Shown here one piece after another: positions 36,532 through 46,224 of a stretch of DNA of 64,000 bases. The translations under genes were made by a program, and so were the position numbers. How positions within the stretch are numbered: the stretch's first letter is position 1; every line of letters starts with the position of its first letter. The stretch spans positions 558,001 to 622,000 of the forward strand of contig CAVRRZ010000004.1 in the NCBI GenBank assembly GCA_963723745.1, read 5' to 3'. The notes below the pieces were generated by a model. The model did no database searches, was not told the DNA's origin, and saw only the letters and a list, made by a program, of their open reading frames with translations. Origin of the DNA: CAVRRZ01 sp963723745 (GTDB taxonomy: Bacteria > Actinomycetota > Actinomycetes > Mycobacteriales > Geodermatophilaceae).

Positions 36532-38231
36532 GCGCCGGGAGCGAGCGATCCGGAGCCGTCCACGCCGGCGCGGCGGAGCCGGTGGAGGGGCGGGGTCTGG
36601 ATGACACCGAGGTCCTGATCGTCGGCGCCGGACCGGTCGGGTTGACCCTCGCCATCGAGCTCGGCCGGCGGGGCGTGCGCTGCCACCTGGTCGAGCGCCG
36701 TCCCGAGGCGGGCCGGCTCCCGAAGATGGAGCGCTGCAACCCGCGCACGATGGAGAACTACCGGCGACTCGGCATCGCCGACGAGATCCGGGCGGCGGGG
36801 CTGTCGGCGGACATCCCCATGGACGTCTTCGTGTGCGTCGGGTCGGTCAACGCTCCCCCGCTGGTCCACCACCGGTTTCCCTCGGTGAACGAGGCCAAGG
36901 AGCGCGGGCGAGGGGTGAACGACGGCTCGCTCCCCCTCGAGCCGTACCAGCTCATCTCTCAGTACACGCTCGAACCGGTGCTGCGACGGGTGGCCGAACG
37001 CATCGACGGCGTGCGGGTGACGTTCGGCTGCGAGCTGGTCGATCTCGCCCAGGACGACGACGGCGTGACGGCGATCGTGGTGGACGCCCGCTCCGGGACC
37101 TCGACCATCCGCGCCGACTACGTGGTCGGCTGCGACGGTGGGTCGAGCACGGTCCGCCAGCTGCTGGGCTTCGAGCTGGACGGCGAATCGCTGCTGGAGA
37201 TGCGCCAGGCGCTCATCCGCTGTGACGAGCTGTTCGACCGCTTCCCGAACAAGGGGCGCCACTACCACGTGGCGGACGACAACTCGACGCTGCTCGTGGT
37301 GCAGGACGACACCAAGCACTTCGCACTCCACGCGGCTATGAGCGCCGGGCCCGACATGGCGATGCTGTTCCGGTCGATCATCGGGGAGCCGCTGGAGTTC
37401 GAGGTGCTGTACGAGGGCGCCTGGACCCAGCGCCTCATGCTCGCGGATCGGTACCGGGACCGTCGGGTGTTCATAGCCGGCGACGCCGCCCACCTCGTGA
37501 TCCCGACGGGTGGGCTGGGGATGAACACCGGCGCGGGTGACGCGACCGACCTGGGGTGGAAGCTCGCGGCCGTCCTCCACGGGTGGGGCGGGCCCGGGCT
37601 GCTCGACTCGTACGAGGCCGAGCGGAGGCGCGTCGCCGCCCGTGCCATCGCCGCGTCGGGCCACACGGCCAGGGGACGACGTACCTGGCGGTCCCACTGG
37701 CGTCCCGAGATCACCGAGGACACGCCTGCCGGAGAGGCTGCGCGGGCCGAGCTCGCCGCCGTCGCCGACCGGGAGCAGCGGAACAACCTCGTGGGCGTCG
37801 AGCTCGGCTACACCTACGACCGATCCCCGGTCATCGCATACGGCGAGCATCCGGGGCCCGACCTCGACGAGGACTGGCTCGCCGATGCCGGCACCTACCG
37901 ACCGAGCACGCGACCCGGCGCCCGGATGCCGCACCTGTGGCTCGAGGACGGCCGCGCCCTGCAGGACTGCCTGGAACCCGGCTACACACTGGTGCACCTG
38001 CCGGGCACAAAGGTCGCCCCCGGCCTCGCGGAGGCCTTCACCCGAGCAGGAGCACCCTTCGAGACCTTCGAAGTGGTCGCCGAACCGGCCGCCACCCTCT
38101 TCGAGGGGTATTCCATGGTGCTCCTGCGCCCCGATCTGCACGTGGCCTGGCGCGGACGGGCGGTACCCGAGGACACCGACCGACTCGTCAGGTTGGTCAC
38201 CGGCCGAACAAGGGCGGGCGACGCTCCCTGA
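36528..38231 (+). CDS. FAD-dependent aromatic-ring monooxygenase (MhpA/phenol hydroxylase group)
   Basis: A 567-residue group A flavoprotein monooxygenase. FAD-binding GAGPVGL (about 34-40), the middle DG motif (YVVGCDGGSSTVRQLLG) and the GD motif (VFIAGDAAHLVIPTGGLGMN) are intact, and the C-terminal thioredoxin-like domain typical of MhpA and phenol hydroxylases is present. It would hydroxylate an aromatic or heteroaromatic ring using NAD(P)H and oxygen. It begins inside the aldolase stop. After it come 156 bases and then an insertion sequence, which may have cut the operon off from downstream genes. Confidence 0.9.
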   Translation: MSAGSERSGAVHAGAAEPVEGRGLDDTEVLIVGAGPVGLTLAIELGRRGVRCHLVERRPEAGRLPKMERCNPRTMENYRRLGIADEIRAAGLSADIPMDVFVCVGSVNAPPLVHHRFPSVNEAKERGRGVNDGSLPLEPYQLISQYTLEPVLRRVAERIDGVRVTFGCELVDLAQDDDGVTAIVVDARSGTSTIRADYVVGCDGGSSTVRQLLGFELDGESLLEMRQALIRCDELFDRFPNKGRHYHVADDNSTLLVVQDDTKHFALHAAMSAGPDMAMLFRSIIGEPLEFEVLYEGAWTQRLMLADRYRDRRVFIAGDAAHLVIPTGGLGMNTGAGDATDLGWKLAAVLHGWGGPGLLDSYEAERRRVAARAIAASGHTARGRRTWRSHWRPEITEDTPAGEAARAELAAVADREQRNNLVGVELGYTYDRSPVIAYGEHPGPDLDEDWLADAGTYRPSTRPGARMPHLWLEDGRALQDCLEPGYTLVHLPGTKVAPGLAEAFTRAGAPFETFEVVAEPAATLFEGYSMVLLRPDLHVAWRGRAVPEDTDRLVRLVTGRTRAGDAP

Positions 38232-38387
38232 GTGCCTCAGAATCGCCGACCGCTGTTGACCGCCGAGCACTGAGGTCGACCGCTGCTCGTGGCACGTGAG
38301 GCACGACCTCACGAGCGCCCCTCACCTCCGCCGGCACTGCTGCACGACGGCCGGCACACCCCCTTGGTGGACACCACTGGGCAAACT

Positions 38388-39874
38388 GGCTCTTCTTACT
38401 TGAGGTGGGGGCTGGTCAGGCCGCCGGCGATGAGCAGCATGCGTAGGCGGTAGTTGTCGCGGTTGCGGAAGCCGCGGGCGATGCGGCGGTGGAGTTCGAT
38501 GAGGCCGTTGACGGCTTCGGTGCCGCCGTTGCTGGCGCGGTCGGTGTCGAAGTAGGCCAGGAACGCCTCGCGCCACTGCTTCAGCGTCCGGCCGAGGCGG
38601 GCGATCTCGAGGACCGGGCAGGTCGGGAAGGAGTCGATGACCTTCTCGGCGATCTTGCGGCCGTCGGCGGTGTGCTCGTGCCGGTAGGCCGAGCGCAGCT
38701 GCTGCGCGCACGACCAGGCCAGCCAGACCGCCAAGTGTCGGTCGTCGGCGTCGAACGCGGCGTGCAGTCGTTCCCACTGCCGGTCGGTGAGGTTCTCCGC
38801 GCCGGCTCGCAGGGTGTTCCGGATGCCGTAGAGCGGGTCGTTCTTGCGGCCGCGGTGGCCGTGGATCTCCTGCTGGACGCGGCGCCGGCAGCGGTCGACG
38901 GCGTCGGTGCCGAGCTTGACGACGTGGAAGGCGTCCAGCACCGCGGTGGCGTCCTCGAGCTGGTCGTCGATGGCGTTCTTGTAGCCGTGGAACGGGTCGA
39001 GGGTGGCTACCTGCACCCGCTGCCGGAACGCGTCGCCGCGGGCGGTGAGCCAGTCGGCGTAGGCCTTGCCCGACCGCCCGGGCACCAGGTCCAGCAGCCG
39101 GGCGCGGACCCGTCCGTGCTGGTCGCGGGTGAGGTCGACCATGCCGGTTAGTTCCTTGGGGCCGCGACCGTCCTCGGTCTCGGGCTTGGTGGAGACGTGG
39201 TGCCAGATGTGCTCGTCCACGCCCAGGGAGGTGACGTCGGCGAAGCGCGACTCGTCGGCGGCCATCGCGGCCAGCAGCGGCTGGATCGCCCGCCACACGG
39301 TGCGCCAGGTCGTGCCCAGCTGTCGGGCGATCCCGGCGACCGAGGCGTGCTCGCGGCGCAGCTGCCCGATCGCCCACCAGGCTGCCCGGGTGGTCAGCAG
39401 CGCCCGGGGCCGAGCGAGGGCCTCGTGCTGCTCGGTGAACGCCTTGCCGGTGCAGTCGACATCGGCGCAGCGCCAGGTCCGCTTGCGCCACACCAGCCGG
39501 ACCGGGCGCCCGAAGCAGGGCACATCGATCAGGACGACGTCGCGGCGACCGTGGCTGCCGACGAGAACACCGCAGGCCAGGCAGCCCATCGGCGCGGGTG
39601 CCGACTCGACCACCACCTGCACTCGGCCGGGAAGCTCGGCGACCTCGAGGACGTGGAACCCGTCCAGGCCGACGAGCAGATCGCAGCGGTCGCAGTAGGA
39701 ATCAGAGGAGGGATCGGGACGTGAGCGCGCGCGAGCGCACGCCGTAGGCTCGGACACCGTCGAGGCCTTCCGGTCGGGCAGCTTGGTCGCTCCCGATCTT
39801 GGAAGGCCTCGACCCCTTCCCGGCCTCAGCTCACACGCGCGAGTCCCTCACACCCACCGCAGGTACGAAGAGCC
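38388..39874 (-). mobile_element. ISL3-family insertion sequence, complete, 1487 bp
   Basis: The ends are imperfect inverted repeats of 22 bp: 38388-38409 begins GGCTCTTCTTACTTGAGG and 39853-39874 reads inward as GGCTCTTCGTACCTGCGG, three mismatches in all. The flanks carry an exact 8-bp duplication, GGCAAACT, at 38380-38387 and 39875-39882. ISL3 elements typically start GG(C/T)TCTT and duplicate 8 bp, so the borders are secure. Intact repeats, transposase and duplication indicate recent insertion. Confidence 0.93.
38396..39757 (-). CDS. ISL3-family transposase
   Basis: A 453-residue transposase. The N-terminus has a zinc-binding region (CDRC, CLAC, then CADVDC), followed by a helix-turn-helix (VAGIARQLGTTWRTVWRAI) and a DDE catalytic core with plausible residues in LGVDEHIWHH, ATLDPFHGYKNAI and NGGTEAVNGLIELHRRIARGF. 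Length and motif order agree with intact ISL3 transposases and no frameshift is visible, so the element is probably active. Confidence 0.93.
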   Translation of the reverse strand: MSEPTACARARSRPDPSSDSYCDRCDLLVGLDGFHVLEVAELPGRVQVVVESAPAPMGCLACGVLVGSHGRRDVVLIDVPCFGRPVRLVWRKRTWRCADVDCTGKAFTEQHEALARPRALLTTRAAWWAIGQLRREHASVAGIARQLGTTWRTVWRAIQPLLAAMAADESRFADVTSLGVDEHIWHHVSTKPETEDGRGPKELTGMVDLTRDQHGRVRARLLDLVPGRSGKAYADWLTARGDAFRQRVQVATLDPFHGYKNAIDDQLEDATAVLDAFHVVKLGTDAVDRCRRRVQQEIHGHRGRKNDPLYGIRNTLRAGAENLTDRQWERLHAAFDADDRHLAVWLAWSCAQQLRSAYRHEHTADGRKIAEKVIDSFPTCPVLEIARLGRTLKQWREAFLAYFDTDRASNGGTEAVNGLIELHRRIARGFRNRDNYRLRMLLIAGGLTSPHLK

Positions 39875-39936
39875 GGCAAACTGCGACCAGAGACGACTCA
39901 GGCCGCTCCCCAGAAGGGGAACGGACTGGTCACACG

Positions 39937-39977
39937 GGTGGAGCTGAGGGACTGGAACCCCTGACCCCCACACTGCC
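39937..39977 (-). repeat. Partial copy of tRNA-Ala 3' half (candidate island attachment site)
   Basis: These 41 bases match 58681-58722, the 3' half of the intact tRNA-Ala(GGC) gene from the anticodon to just beyond the discriminator, in the same orientation, with one mismatch and one single-base deletion. Such a duplicated tRNA end is the usual scar of a site-specific integration. It lies 55 bases beyond the insertion sequence. Confidence 0.7.
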
Positions 39978-40039
39978 GAGGCGTGCATCCGCACGGCGCG
40001 GGCGCGGATCTCCTCGTCGTACTTGCGGGGTGCTGGCAC
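39978..40039 (-). pseudogene. 5' fragment of an IS3-family transposase orfA
   Basis: From GTG 40039, preceded by AAGGAGA, about twenty codons read PAPRKYDEEIRARAVRMH, the characteristic start of IS3-family OrfA proteins. The frame then runs straight into the tRNA-Ala fragment, so the rest of the element is gone. The junction suggests the tRNA-like sequence and a mobile element were joined during an integration or deletion event. Confidence 0.6.
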
Positions 40040-40088
40040 GGTCTCAGTCTCCTTGCGAGATCAGAGCCTCCGCCAGACCCCGGACGGT

Positions 40089-42371
40089 TCAGAGCAGCTC
40101 AAGCCGCACCATGACCGACTTCGAAGTCGGTGTGTTGCTGCCCTCGGCCACGGACCCCAAGGGGACGAGTGGGTTCGTTTCCGGGTAGTAGGCAGCCGCG
40201 GTGCCGACGGGGGTGTCGTACTCGACGACGCGGAAGTCACGCACGCGGCGGTCCCGCCCGTCTTCCCAGCAGGCTACGACGTCAACCCGGTCGCCGTCGC
40301 GCAGCCCCATCGCCTCCAGGTCGCGGCGGTTGACCATCACCACGAGCCGGCCACCTTCGATACCGCGATAGCGATCGCTCAAGCCGTAGACCGTTGTGTT
40401 GAACTGATCATGGCTGCGCAGCGTCTGGAGCATCAGATGCCCCGGAGCGATCTTCAGGGTTTCGATCCGTGACGTCGTGAACTGGGCGCGGCCGGACGGT
40501 GTCGTGAAGCTGCGACTGTCTCGCGGAGGATGTGGCAGCACGAACCCGGTCCGCTGGCTCACCCGCCGCTCGAAGTCTTCGAACCCCGGAACGACCCGCT
40601 CGATGCCGGCCCGGATGAACCGGTAGTCCGACCGCAGGGCGGCCCAGTCGACCACCGACCGCTCCCCGAGCGTGGCCTCGGCCATGCCCGTCACGATCGC
40701 AACCTCGGAACGGAGATGCGCGCTGGCGGGAACGAGCCGGCCACGGGAGGCGTGCACCACGGACATGGAGTCCTCCACCGTGACGAACTGCGCCCCGGTC
40801 TCCTGGTGGTCACGCTCGGTACGTCCGAGCGTCGGCAGTATCAGCGCCGTGCGCCCGGTGATGAGGTGTGACCGGTTCAGCTTGGTGGAGATCTGCACGG
40901 TCAGGTCCGTGCGCTCAATCGCTTCAGCGGTCAGTGCGGTATCCGGAGCGGCGTGCAAGAAGTTGCCGCCGAGCGCGACGAAGACCGACGCATGGCCACC
41001 GAGCATGGCGTGAATGCACTCCACGGTGTCGTACCCGTGGTGTCGCGGGGGCTCGAAGCCGTACGTCGAGCCCAGTGCGTCGAGGAACTGCGCGGGTGGC
41101 TTCTCCCAGATGCCCATGGTGCGGTCGCCCTGCACGTTGGAGTGACCGCGCACCGGGCACAGCCCAGCGCCCGGCTTCCCGATGTCGCCGCGCGCCAGCG
41201 CAACGTTGACCACCTCCTTGATGGTGGCGACCGCATTGCGGTGCTGGGTCAGGCCCATTGCCCAGCAGTAGACGGTGGCGTCCGAGTCGGCGATCATCCG
41301 CGCGGCCTCGGTGATCTGTTCGCGTGTGAGGCCGGTCGCGTGTACGACCTGGCCCCAGTCCACTGCGGCGACGTGCGCCCGCCACTGGTCGAAGCCAGCG
41401 GTGCACGCGGCGATGAAGTCGTGGTCGAGGGCATCCCACTCGACCAGGAGCGCCCCGATGGCTTGGAACAGCGCCAGGTCACTGTTGAGCCGGACCTGTA
41501 GATGCAGGTCGGTCAGATCGGTCCCGCGGCCGATGACACCCCGTGGGTACTGCGGGTTCCGGAAATTGACCAGCCCGGCTTCACGGAGCGGGTTGATGGA
41601 GATGATCCGGGCACCGCGCCTCTTGGCGATCTCGAGGGCCGAGAGCATCCGAGGGTGGTTCGTACCGGGATTCTGACCGGCGAGCACGATCACATCGGCC
41701 CGGTATAGGTCTTCGAGGCTCACGCTGCCCTTGCCGATCCCGACCGTGTCGATCAGCGCGACGCCACTGGACTCATGGCACATGTTGGAACAGTCGGGCA
41801 GGTTGTTGGTCCCGAACTCCCGCACGAAGAGCTGGTAGACAAAGGCGGCCTCGTTCGACGCGCGACCAGAGGTGTAGAAGACCGCCTGGTCCGGCGAGGG
41901 CAGCCCCCGGAGGTGGTCGCCCAGGATGGCGAAGGCTTCCTCCCAGCCGACCGGCAGGTAGTGGTCCGACCCCGGCCACCGCACCATCGGATGGGTCAGC
42001 CGACCCTGCTTCCCTAGCCAGTGGTCCGTCTGCCGAAGCAGATCACTGATGCTGTGCCGGGCGAAGAACCCCGGTGTCACCCGGGCTTTGGTGCCCTCCT
42101 CGGCCACGGCCTTGGCGCCGTTTTCGCAGAACTCCGCGCGGTGCCGGTGCTCGGGATCCGGGTCGGGCCACGCGCAGCTCATGCAGTCGAAGCCGTCGGC
42201 CTGGTTGAGCCGGAGCAGGGTGCGTGCCGTGCGGGCCGGTCCCATCTCACCCAGGGACCGCTGCATCGCCACCTTCACGGCGGTGACGCCGGCCGCATGG
42301 TCGTGCGGCTCCTCGACGTGAAGGCGGGACTCATCGACGGAGCCCAGCAACCTTTCGTCGTCGGTCGCCAT
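40089..42371 (-). CDS. FdhF/YdeP-type molybdopterin oxidoreductase
   Basis: A 760-residue enzyme from ATG 42371. The N-terminal pattern FDCMSCAWPDP, then FCENGAKA (Cys63, Cys66, Cys82) is the signature of the FdhF/YdeP branch of the molybdopterin-guanine-dinucleotide oxidoreductases, in which an iron-sulfur site is possible. The middle (DCSNMCHESSG, then GQNPGTNHPRML) and the C-terminal dinucleotide-binding region (HDQFNTTVYGLSDRYRGI) are complete. Substrate unknown: some relatives are called formate dehydrogenases, but no electron-transfer subunits are adjacent here. Its start overlaps the stop of a small zinc-binding ORF. Confidence 0.9.
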   Translation of the reverse strand: MATDDERLLGSVDESRLHVEEPHDHAAGVTAVKVAMQRSLGEMGPARTARTLLRLNQADGFDCMSCAWPDPDPEHRHRAEFCENGAKAVAEEGTKARVTPGFFARHSISDLLRQTDHWLGKQGRLTHPMVRWPGSDHYLPVGWEEAFAILGDHLRGLPSPDQAVFYTSGRASNEAAFVYQLFVREFGTNNLPDCSNMCHESSGVALIDTVGIGKGSVSLEDLYRADVIVLAGQNPGTNHPRMLSALEIAKRRGARIISINPLREAGLVNFRNPQYPRGVIGRGTDLTDLHLQVRLNSDLALFQAIGALLVEWDALDHDFIAACTAGFDQWRAHVAAVDWGQVVHATGLTREQITEAARMIADSDATVYCWAMGLTQHRNAVATIKEVVNVALARGDIGKPGAGLCPVRGHSNVQGDRTMGIWEKPPAQFLDALGSTYGFEPPRHHGYDTVECIHAMLGGHASVFVALGGNFLHAAPDTALTAEAIERTDLTVQISTKLNRSHLITGRTALILPTLGRTERDHQETGAQFVTVEDSMSVVHASRGRLVPASAHLRSEVAIVTGMAEATLGERSVVDWAALRSDYRFIRAGIERVVPGFEDFERRVSQRTGFVLPHPPRDSRSFTTPSGRAQFTTSRIETLKIAPGHLMLQTLRSHDQFNTTVYGLSDRYRGIEGGRLVVMVNRRDLEAMGLRDGDRVDVVACWEDGRDRRVRDFRVVEYDTPVGTAAAYYPETNPLVPLGSVAEGSNTPTSKSVMVRLELL

Positions 42372-42556
42372 CAGGGCTCCACGACGTCGACGGCCATTGC
42401 GCCGCGTGGGGGCTCGTGGACGATGCGCTCGGCGTGATCCGCTGCGTGCTGCAGGTGGAACTCCGGGAGGCCCGTCGTCGCATCGGGCGAATGCTCGGCG
42501 AGCAGGAACGAACGCTCGCACGTCGGGCACGTCCACCGATCAACGGACGTCATCAT
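42371..42556 (-). CDS. Small zinc-ribbon-like protein, 61 residues
   Basis: The start is ATG 42556, with AGGAG five bases upstream. The product has Cys10, Cys13, His34, His37 and His41 (CPTCERSF, then FHLQHAADH), a likely zinc site resembling a C2H2 finger, followed by a short tail. It lies between pyruvate carboxylase and the molybdopterin oxidoreductase, and its last base is shared with the oxidoreductase start, so co-translation is likely. It may be an accessory factor of that enzyme; no function is known to me. Confidence 0.65.
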   Translation of the reverse strand: MMTSVDRWTCPTCERSFLLAEHSPDATTGLPEFHLQHAADHAERIVHEPPRGAMAVDVVEP

Positions 42557-42593
42557 CACTGCTCCTGTCTGCGAAGCGGGGTCGGATTCGGGC

Positions 42594-45500
42594 TCAACGC
42601 TGACGTACGACCACAAGAAGGTCGTCACCCTCGACCTGCTGGACGGGACCGATGGCCAAACGCTCGACGGTGCCGGTGACTGGGACGGTCACGGCGGCCT
42701 CCATCTTCATCGCCTCGATGCTGGCGATGACCTGCCCGGCTTCGACCGCGTCACCGACCTGTACCCGGAGAGTGACGACGCCGGCGAACGGAGCGGCGAC
42801 CTGGCCGGGCTGAGTGCGGTCGGCCTTCTCGGCCACCGTGACGGCCGCGTCGACGGACCGATCGCGCACCAGAACGGGGCGCAGCTGCCCGTTGAGGGTG
42901 CACATGACGGTGCGCATGCCCCGCTCGTCGGGCTCGGCGACCGCCTCGATTCCCATGAGCAGGCGGACGCCGGGCTCGAGGTCGACCGCGTGCTCGGTGC
43001 CGGCGCGAAGACCGTAGAGGAACTCCTTGGTCGGAAGGACCGAGGTGTCGCCGAACTGCTCCCGGTGCGCCTCGAACTCCCCGGTGGGCCCCGGGAACAG
43101 CAGCCGGTTGAGCGTCCGTCGGGGGTCGTCGGTCAGCCCCCGGCGGTCGTCGGCCGACAGCTCGGCCGGCGGCTCGGCCGGACGGCGGCCTTCGAGCGCG
43201 CGGGTGCGGAACGGCTCCGGCCAGCCGCCGGGCGGGTCGCCGAGCTCGCCGCGGAGGAAGCCGATGACCGAGTTGGGCAGGTCGTACCTGCCGGGGTCCG
43301 ATGCGAAGTCCTCGACCGGCACACCGGCGCCGACCAGCTGCAGCGCTAGGTCGCCGACCACCTTCGACGAGGGTGTGACCTTGACCAGCCGGCCGAGCAG
43401 CCGGTCGGTCGCGGCGTAGGCGTTCTCCACCTCCTCGAAGCGCTGACCCAGTCCCAGGGCGATGGCCTGCTGGCGCAAGTTGGACAGCTGCCCGCCGGGG
43501 ATCTCGTGGGTGTACACCCGGCCGGTCGGCGAGGGCAGGCCGGACTCGAACGGCGCGTACAGCCGGCGCACCGCCTCCCAGTAGGGCTCGAGGTCGTTGA
43601 CGGCGGCCAGGTCCAGGCCGGTCGCCCGGTCGGTGGCGTCGCTGGCCGCGACGATCGCCGACAGCGGCGGCTGGCTGGTGGTTCCGGCCATGGAGGCCAC
43701 GGCGCCGTCGACGGCGTCCACCCCCGCCTGCCAGGCGGCGAGCAGGGTGGCGAGCTGACCCCCGGCGGTGTCGTGCGTGTGCAGGTGCACGGGCAGGTCG
43801 AACCGCTCCCGCAGCGCCGTCACGAGCTGGGCGGCCGCCGGGGGGCGGAGCAACCCGGCCATGTCCTTGATCGCCAGCACGTGCGCGCCGGCCTCGACGA
43901 TCTGCTCGGCCAGCCGCAGGTAGTAGTCGAGGGTGTAGAGCCGCTCGCCAGGGTCGGACAGGTCGCCGGTATAGCACAGCGCCACCTCGGCGAGCGCCGT
44001 GCCGGTCTCGCGGACGGCGTCGATCGCCGGGCGCATCTGAGACACGTCGTTGAGCGCGTCGAAGATCCGGAAGACGTCCAGGCCCGTCGCCGTCGCCTCG
44101 CGCACGAATGTGTCGGTGACCGCCTGCGGATAGGGCGTGTAGCCGACGGTGTTGCGGCCGCGGAGCAGCATCTGCAGGCAGATGTTGGGGACCCCCTCTC
44201 GGAGGGCGGCCAGCCGTTCCCACGGGTCCTCGTGCAGGAACCGCAGCGCGACGTCGTAGGTCGCACCTCCCCACGCCTCCAGGCTCCAGAGTTGTGGAGT
44301 GATGCGGGCGACGTGTCCGGCGACGGCGACCAGGTCCTTGGTACGTACCCGCGTGGCCAGAAGGGACTGGTGGGCGTCGCGGAAGGTGGTGTCGGTGACG
44401 GCCAGCGCTGTACGGGCGCGCAGGTCCGCGGCGAAGGCGTCCGGGCCGAGGGCGAGCAGTCGCTGACGAGTGCCGTCCGGCGGTGCGGTGTCGAGGGCAA
44501 CACGGGGCAGCTTCTCCACCGGATCCACCACGTGCGGCCGCTCGCCGTGAGGCTTGTTGACGGTGACATCGGCCAGGTAGGTCAGCAGTCTGGTCCCGCG
44601 GTCGGCCGACGACCGGGCGGTGAGCAGCTGCGGACGTTGGTCGATGAAGGAGGTCGTCACCCGGCCGGCGACGAAGGCCGGATCGTCGAGCAGTGCCTGC
44701 AGGAACGGGATGTTGGTGGCCACGCCGCGGATGCGGAATTCCGCCACGGCCCGCCGTGCGCGAGCCACCGCGGTGGCGAAGTCGCGGCCACGGCAGGTCA
44801 GCTTGACCAACATCGAGTCGAAGTGGGCTTCGACCTGGCCTCCGAGCGAGGCGCCGCCGTCCAGGCGAACGCCCGCGCCGCCCGGAGAGCGGTAGGCGGT
44901 GATCCGGCCGGTGTCCGGGCGGAACCCGTTGGCCGGGTTCTCCGTGGTGATCCGGCACTGCAGCGCCGCGCCGCGCAGCTGGATGGTGTCCTGGAACAGC
45001 CCCAGGTCGGCCAGGGTCTCCCCCGCGGCGATCCGCAGCTGGGACTGCACCAGGTCGACGTCGGTGACCTCCTCGGTCACTGTGTGCTCCACCTGAATCC
45101 GCGGGTTCATCTCGATGAACACGTGCCGACCCTGCGGGTCGAGCAGGAACTCCACGGTCCCGGCGTTGACGTAGCCGATCGCCTCCGCGAACGCGACTGC
45201 GTCGCTACAGATGCGCTCCCGTAGCGCCGGGTCCAGGTTCGGCGCGGGAGCGAGCTCGACCACCTTCTGGTGGCGGCGCTGCACCGAGCAGTCCCGCTCG
45301 AAGAGGTGCACCACGTTCCCCTGCCCGTCCGCGAGGATCTGCACCTCGATGTGCCGGGGGTCGACCACCGCCTGCTCGCAGAAGACCGTCGGATCGCCGA
45401 ACGCCGACCGCGCCTCCCGCATCGCCGCCTGCAACGCTGCCCGCAGCTCGCCGGGGTCCTCCACGCGACGCATGCCCCGACCGCCCCCACCGGCCACCGC

Positions 45501-45974
45501 CTTGACGAACACCGGGAATGGGAGGCGCTCAGCAGCTCTCACGAGCAGGTCCACATCGGCCGACGGGTCGGTGGAGGCCAACACCGGAAGGCCGGCGTCC
45601 CGGGCGGCGGCGATCGCCCGCGCCTTGTTCCCGGTCAGCTCCAACACCGACGCGGGAGGTCCGACGAAGGTGATCCCGGCTCGGGCACAGGCCTCGGCCA
45701 GGTCCGGGTTCTCCGACAGGAAGCCGTAGCCCGGATACACCGCGTCCGCCCCGGCGAGCCGCGCCGCCCGCACGATCTCCTCGACCGACAGATACGCCGC
45801 GACCGGGTGCCCGACCGCGCCGATCTGGTAGCTCTCGTCTGCCTTCAGGCGGTGAACCGAGTTGCGGTCCTCCCACGGAAACACCGCGACCGTTCCCGCG
45901 CCCAACTCGTAGGCGGCGCGGAAGGCACGAACGGCGATCTCGCCGCGGTTGGCGACCAGCACCTTGTGCAGCAT
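42594..45974 (-). CDS. pyc: Pyruvate carboxylase
   Basis: A 1126-residue single-chain enzyme, the usual length. It begins with the biotin carboxylase domain (MLHKVLVANRGEIAVRAFRA; ATP-binding GGGGRGMRRV), then the carboxyltransferase domain (TDTTFRDAHQSLLATRVRT), and ends with the biotinyl domain with the attachment lysine in EAMKME. It converts pyruvate, bicarbonate and ATP to oxaloacetate, replenishing the citric acid cycle. As a member of an otherwise catabolic segment it could support growth on compounds that enter as pyruvate. Whether the genome has another copy cannot be seen. Confidence 0.95.
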   Translation of the reverse strand: MLHKVLVANRGEIAVRAFRAAYELGAGTVAVFPWEDRNSVHRLKADESYQIGAVGHPVAAYLSVEEIVRAARLAGADAVYPGYGFLSENPDLAEACARAGITFVGPPASVLELTGNKARAIAAARDAGLPVLASTDPSADVDLLVRAAERLPFPVFVKAVAGGGGRGMRRVEDPGELRAALQAAMREARSAFGDPTVFCEQAVVDPRHIEVQILADGQGNVVHLFERDCSVQRRHQKVVELAPAPNLDPALRERICSDAVAFAEAIGYVNAGTVEFLLDPQGRHVFIEMNPRIQVEHTVTEEVTDVDLVQSQLRIAAGETLADLGLFQDTIQLRGAALQCRITTENPANGFRPDTGRITAYRSPGGAGVRLDGGASLGGQVEAHFDSMLVKLTCRGRDFATAVARARRAVAEFRIRGVATNIPFLQALLDDPAFVAGRVTTSFIDQRPQLLTARSSADRGTRLLTYLADVTVNKPHGERPHVVDPVEKLPRVALDTAPPDGTRQRLLALGPDAFAADLRARTALAVTDTTFRDAHQSLLATRVRTKDLVAVAGHVARITPQLWSLEAWGGATYDVALRFLHEDPWERLAALREGVPNICLQMLLRGRNTVGYTPYPQAVTDTFVREATATGLDVFRIFDALNDVSQMRPAIDAVRETGTALAEVALCYTGDLSDPGERLYTLDYYLRLAEQIVEAGAHVLAIKDMAGLLRPPAAAQLVTALRERFDLPVHLHTHDTAGGQLATLLAAWQAGVDAVDGAVASMAGTTSQPPLSAIVAASDATDRATGLDLAAVNDLEPYWEAVRRLYAPFESGLPSPTGRVYTHEIPGGQLSNLRQQAIALGLGQRFEEVENAYAATDRLLGRLVKVTPSSKVVGDLALQLVGAGVPVEDFASDPGRYDLPNSVIGFLRGELGDPPGGWPEPFRTRALEGRRPAEPPAELSADDRRGLTDDPRRTLNRLLFPGPTGEFEAHREQFGDTSVLPTKEFLYGLRAGTEHAVDLEPGVRLLMGIEAVAEPDERGMRTVMCTLNGQLRPVLVRDRSVDAAVTVAEKADRTQPGQVAAPFAGVVTLRVQVGDAVEAGQVIASIEAMKMEAAVTVPVTGTVERLAIGPVQQVEGDDLLVVVRQR

Positions 45975-46224
45975 GGGGTCCTCCGGGGGTCGGTGGGGCG
46001 GGCGTTCGGAGGGCTGCGCGGCGGACGCCGGCGACGGCCGGCCCGTCCGGCCCCCCGGCCTGGGGCGGTCAACGGCTCGGTTCGCCCTGGGTCGGTTGCC
46101 GGGTCGCGGATGACACGGGCACGCGGTTGGCCGCGTCCCCGCGACGACGGAGTCGCCCAGGTCGCTGGCCCGCCTGCGGAACGGGGGCGGCAGGCGGGCG
46201 TCCTGCCGCTCAACGCGGTGTCCC

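Noticed and set aside
39937..39977. Second tRNA-Ala gene
   Set aside because: Only the 3' half is present, with an indel in the T arm, so it cannot fold as a tRNA; it is treated as an attachment-site-like repeat.
40089..42371. NAD-dependent formate dehydrogenase operon
   Set aside because: The beta and gamma subunits and FdhD are absent; the sequence belongs to the FdhF/YdeP branch, whose substrate is not known.
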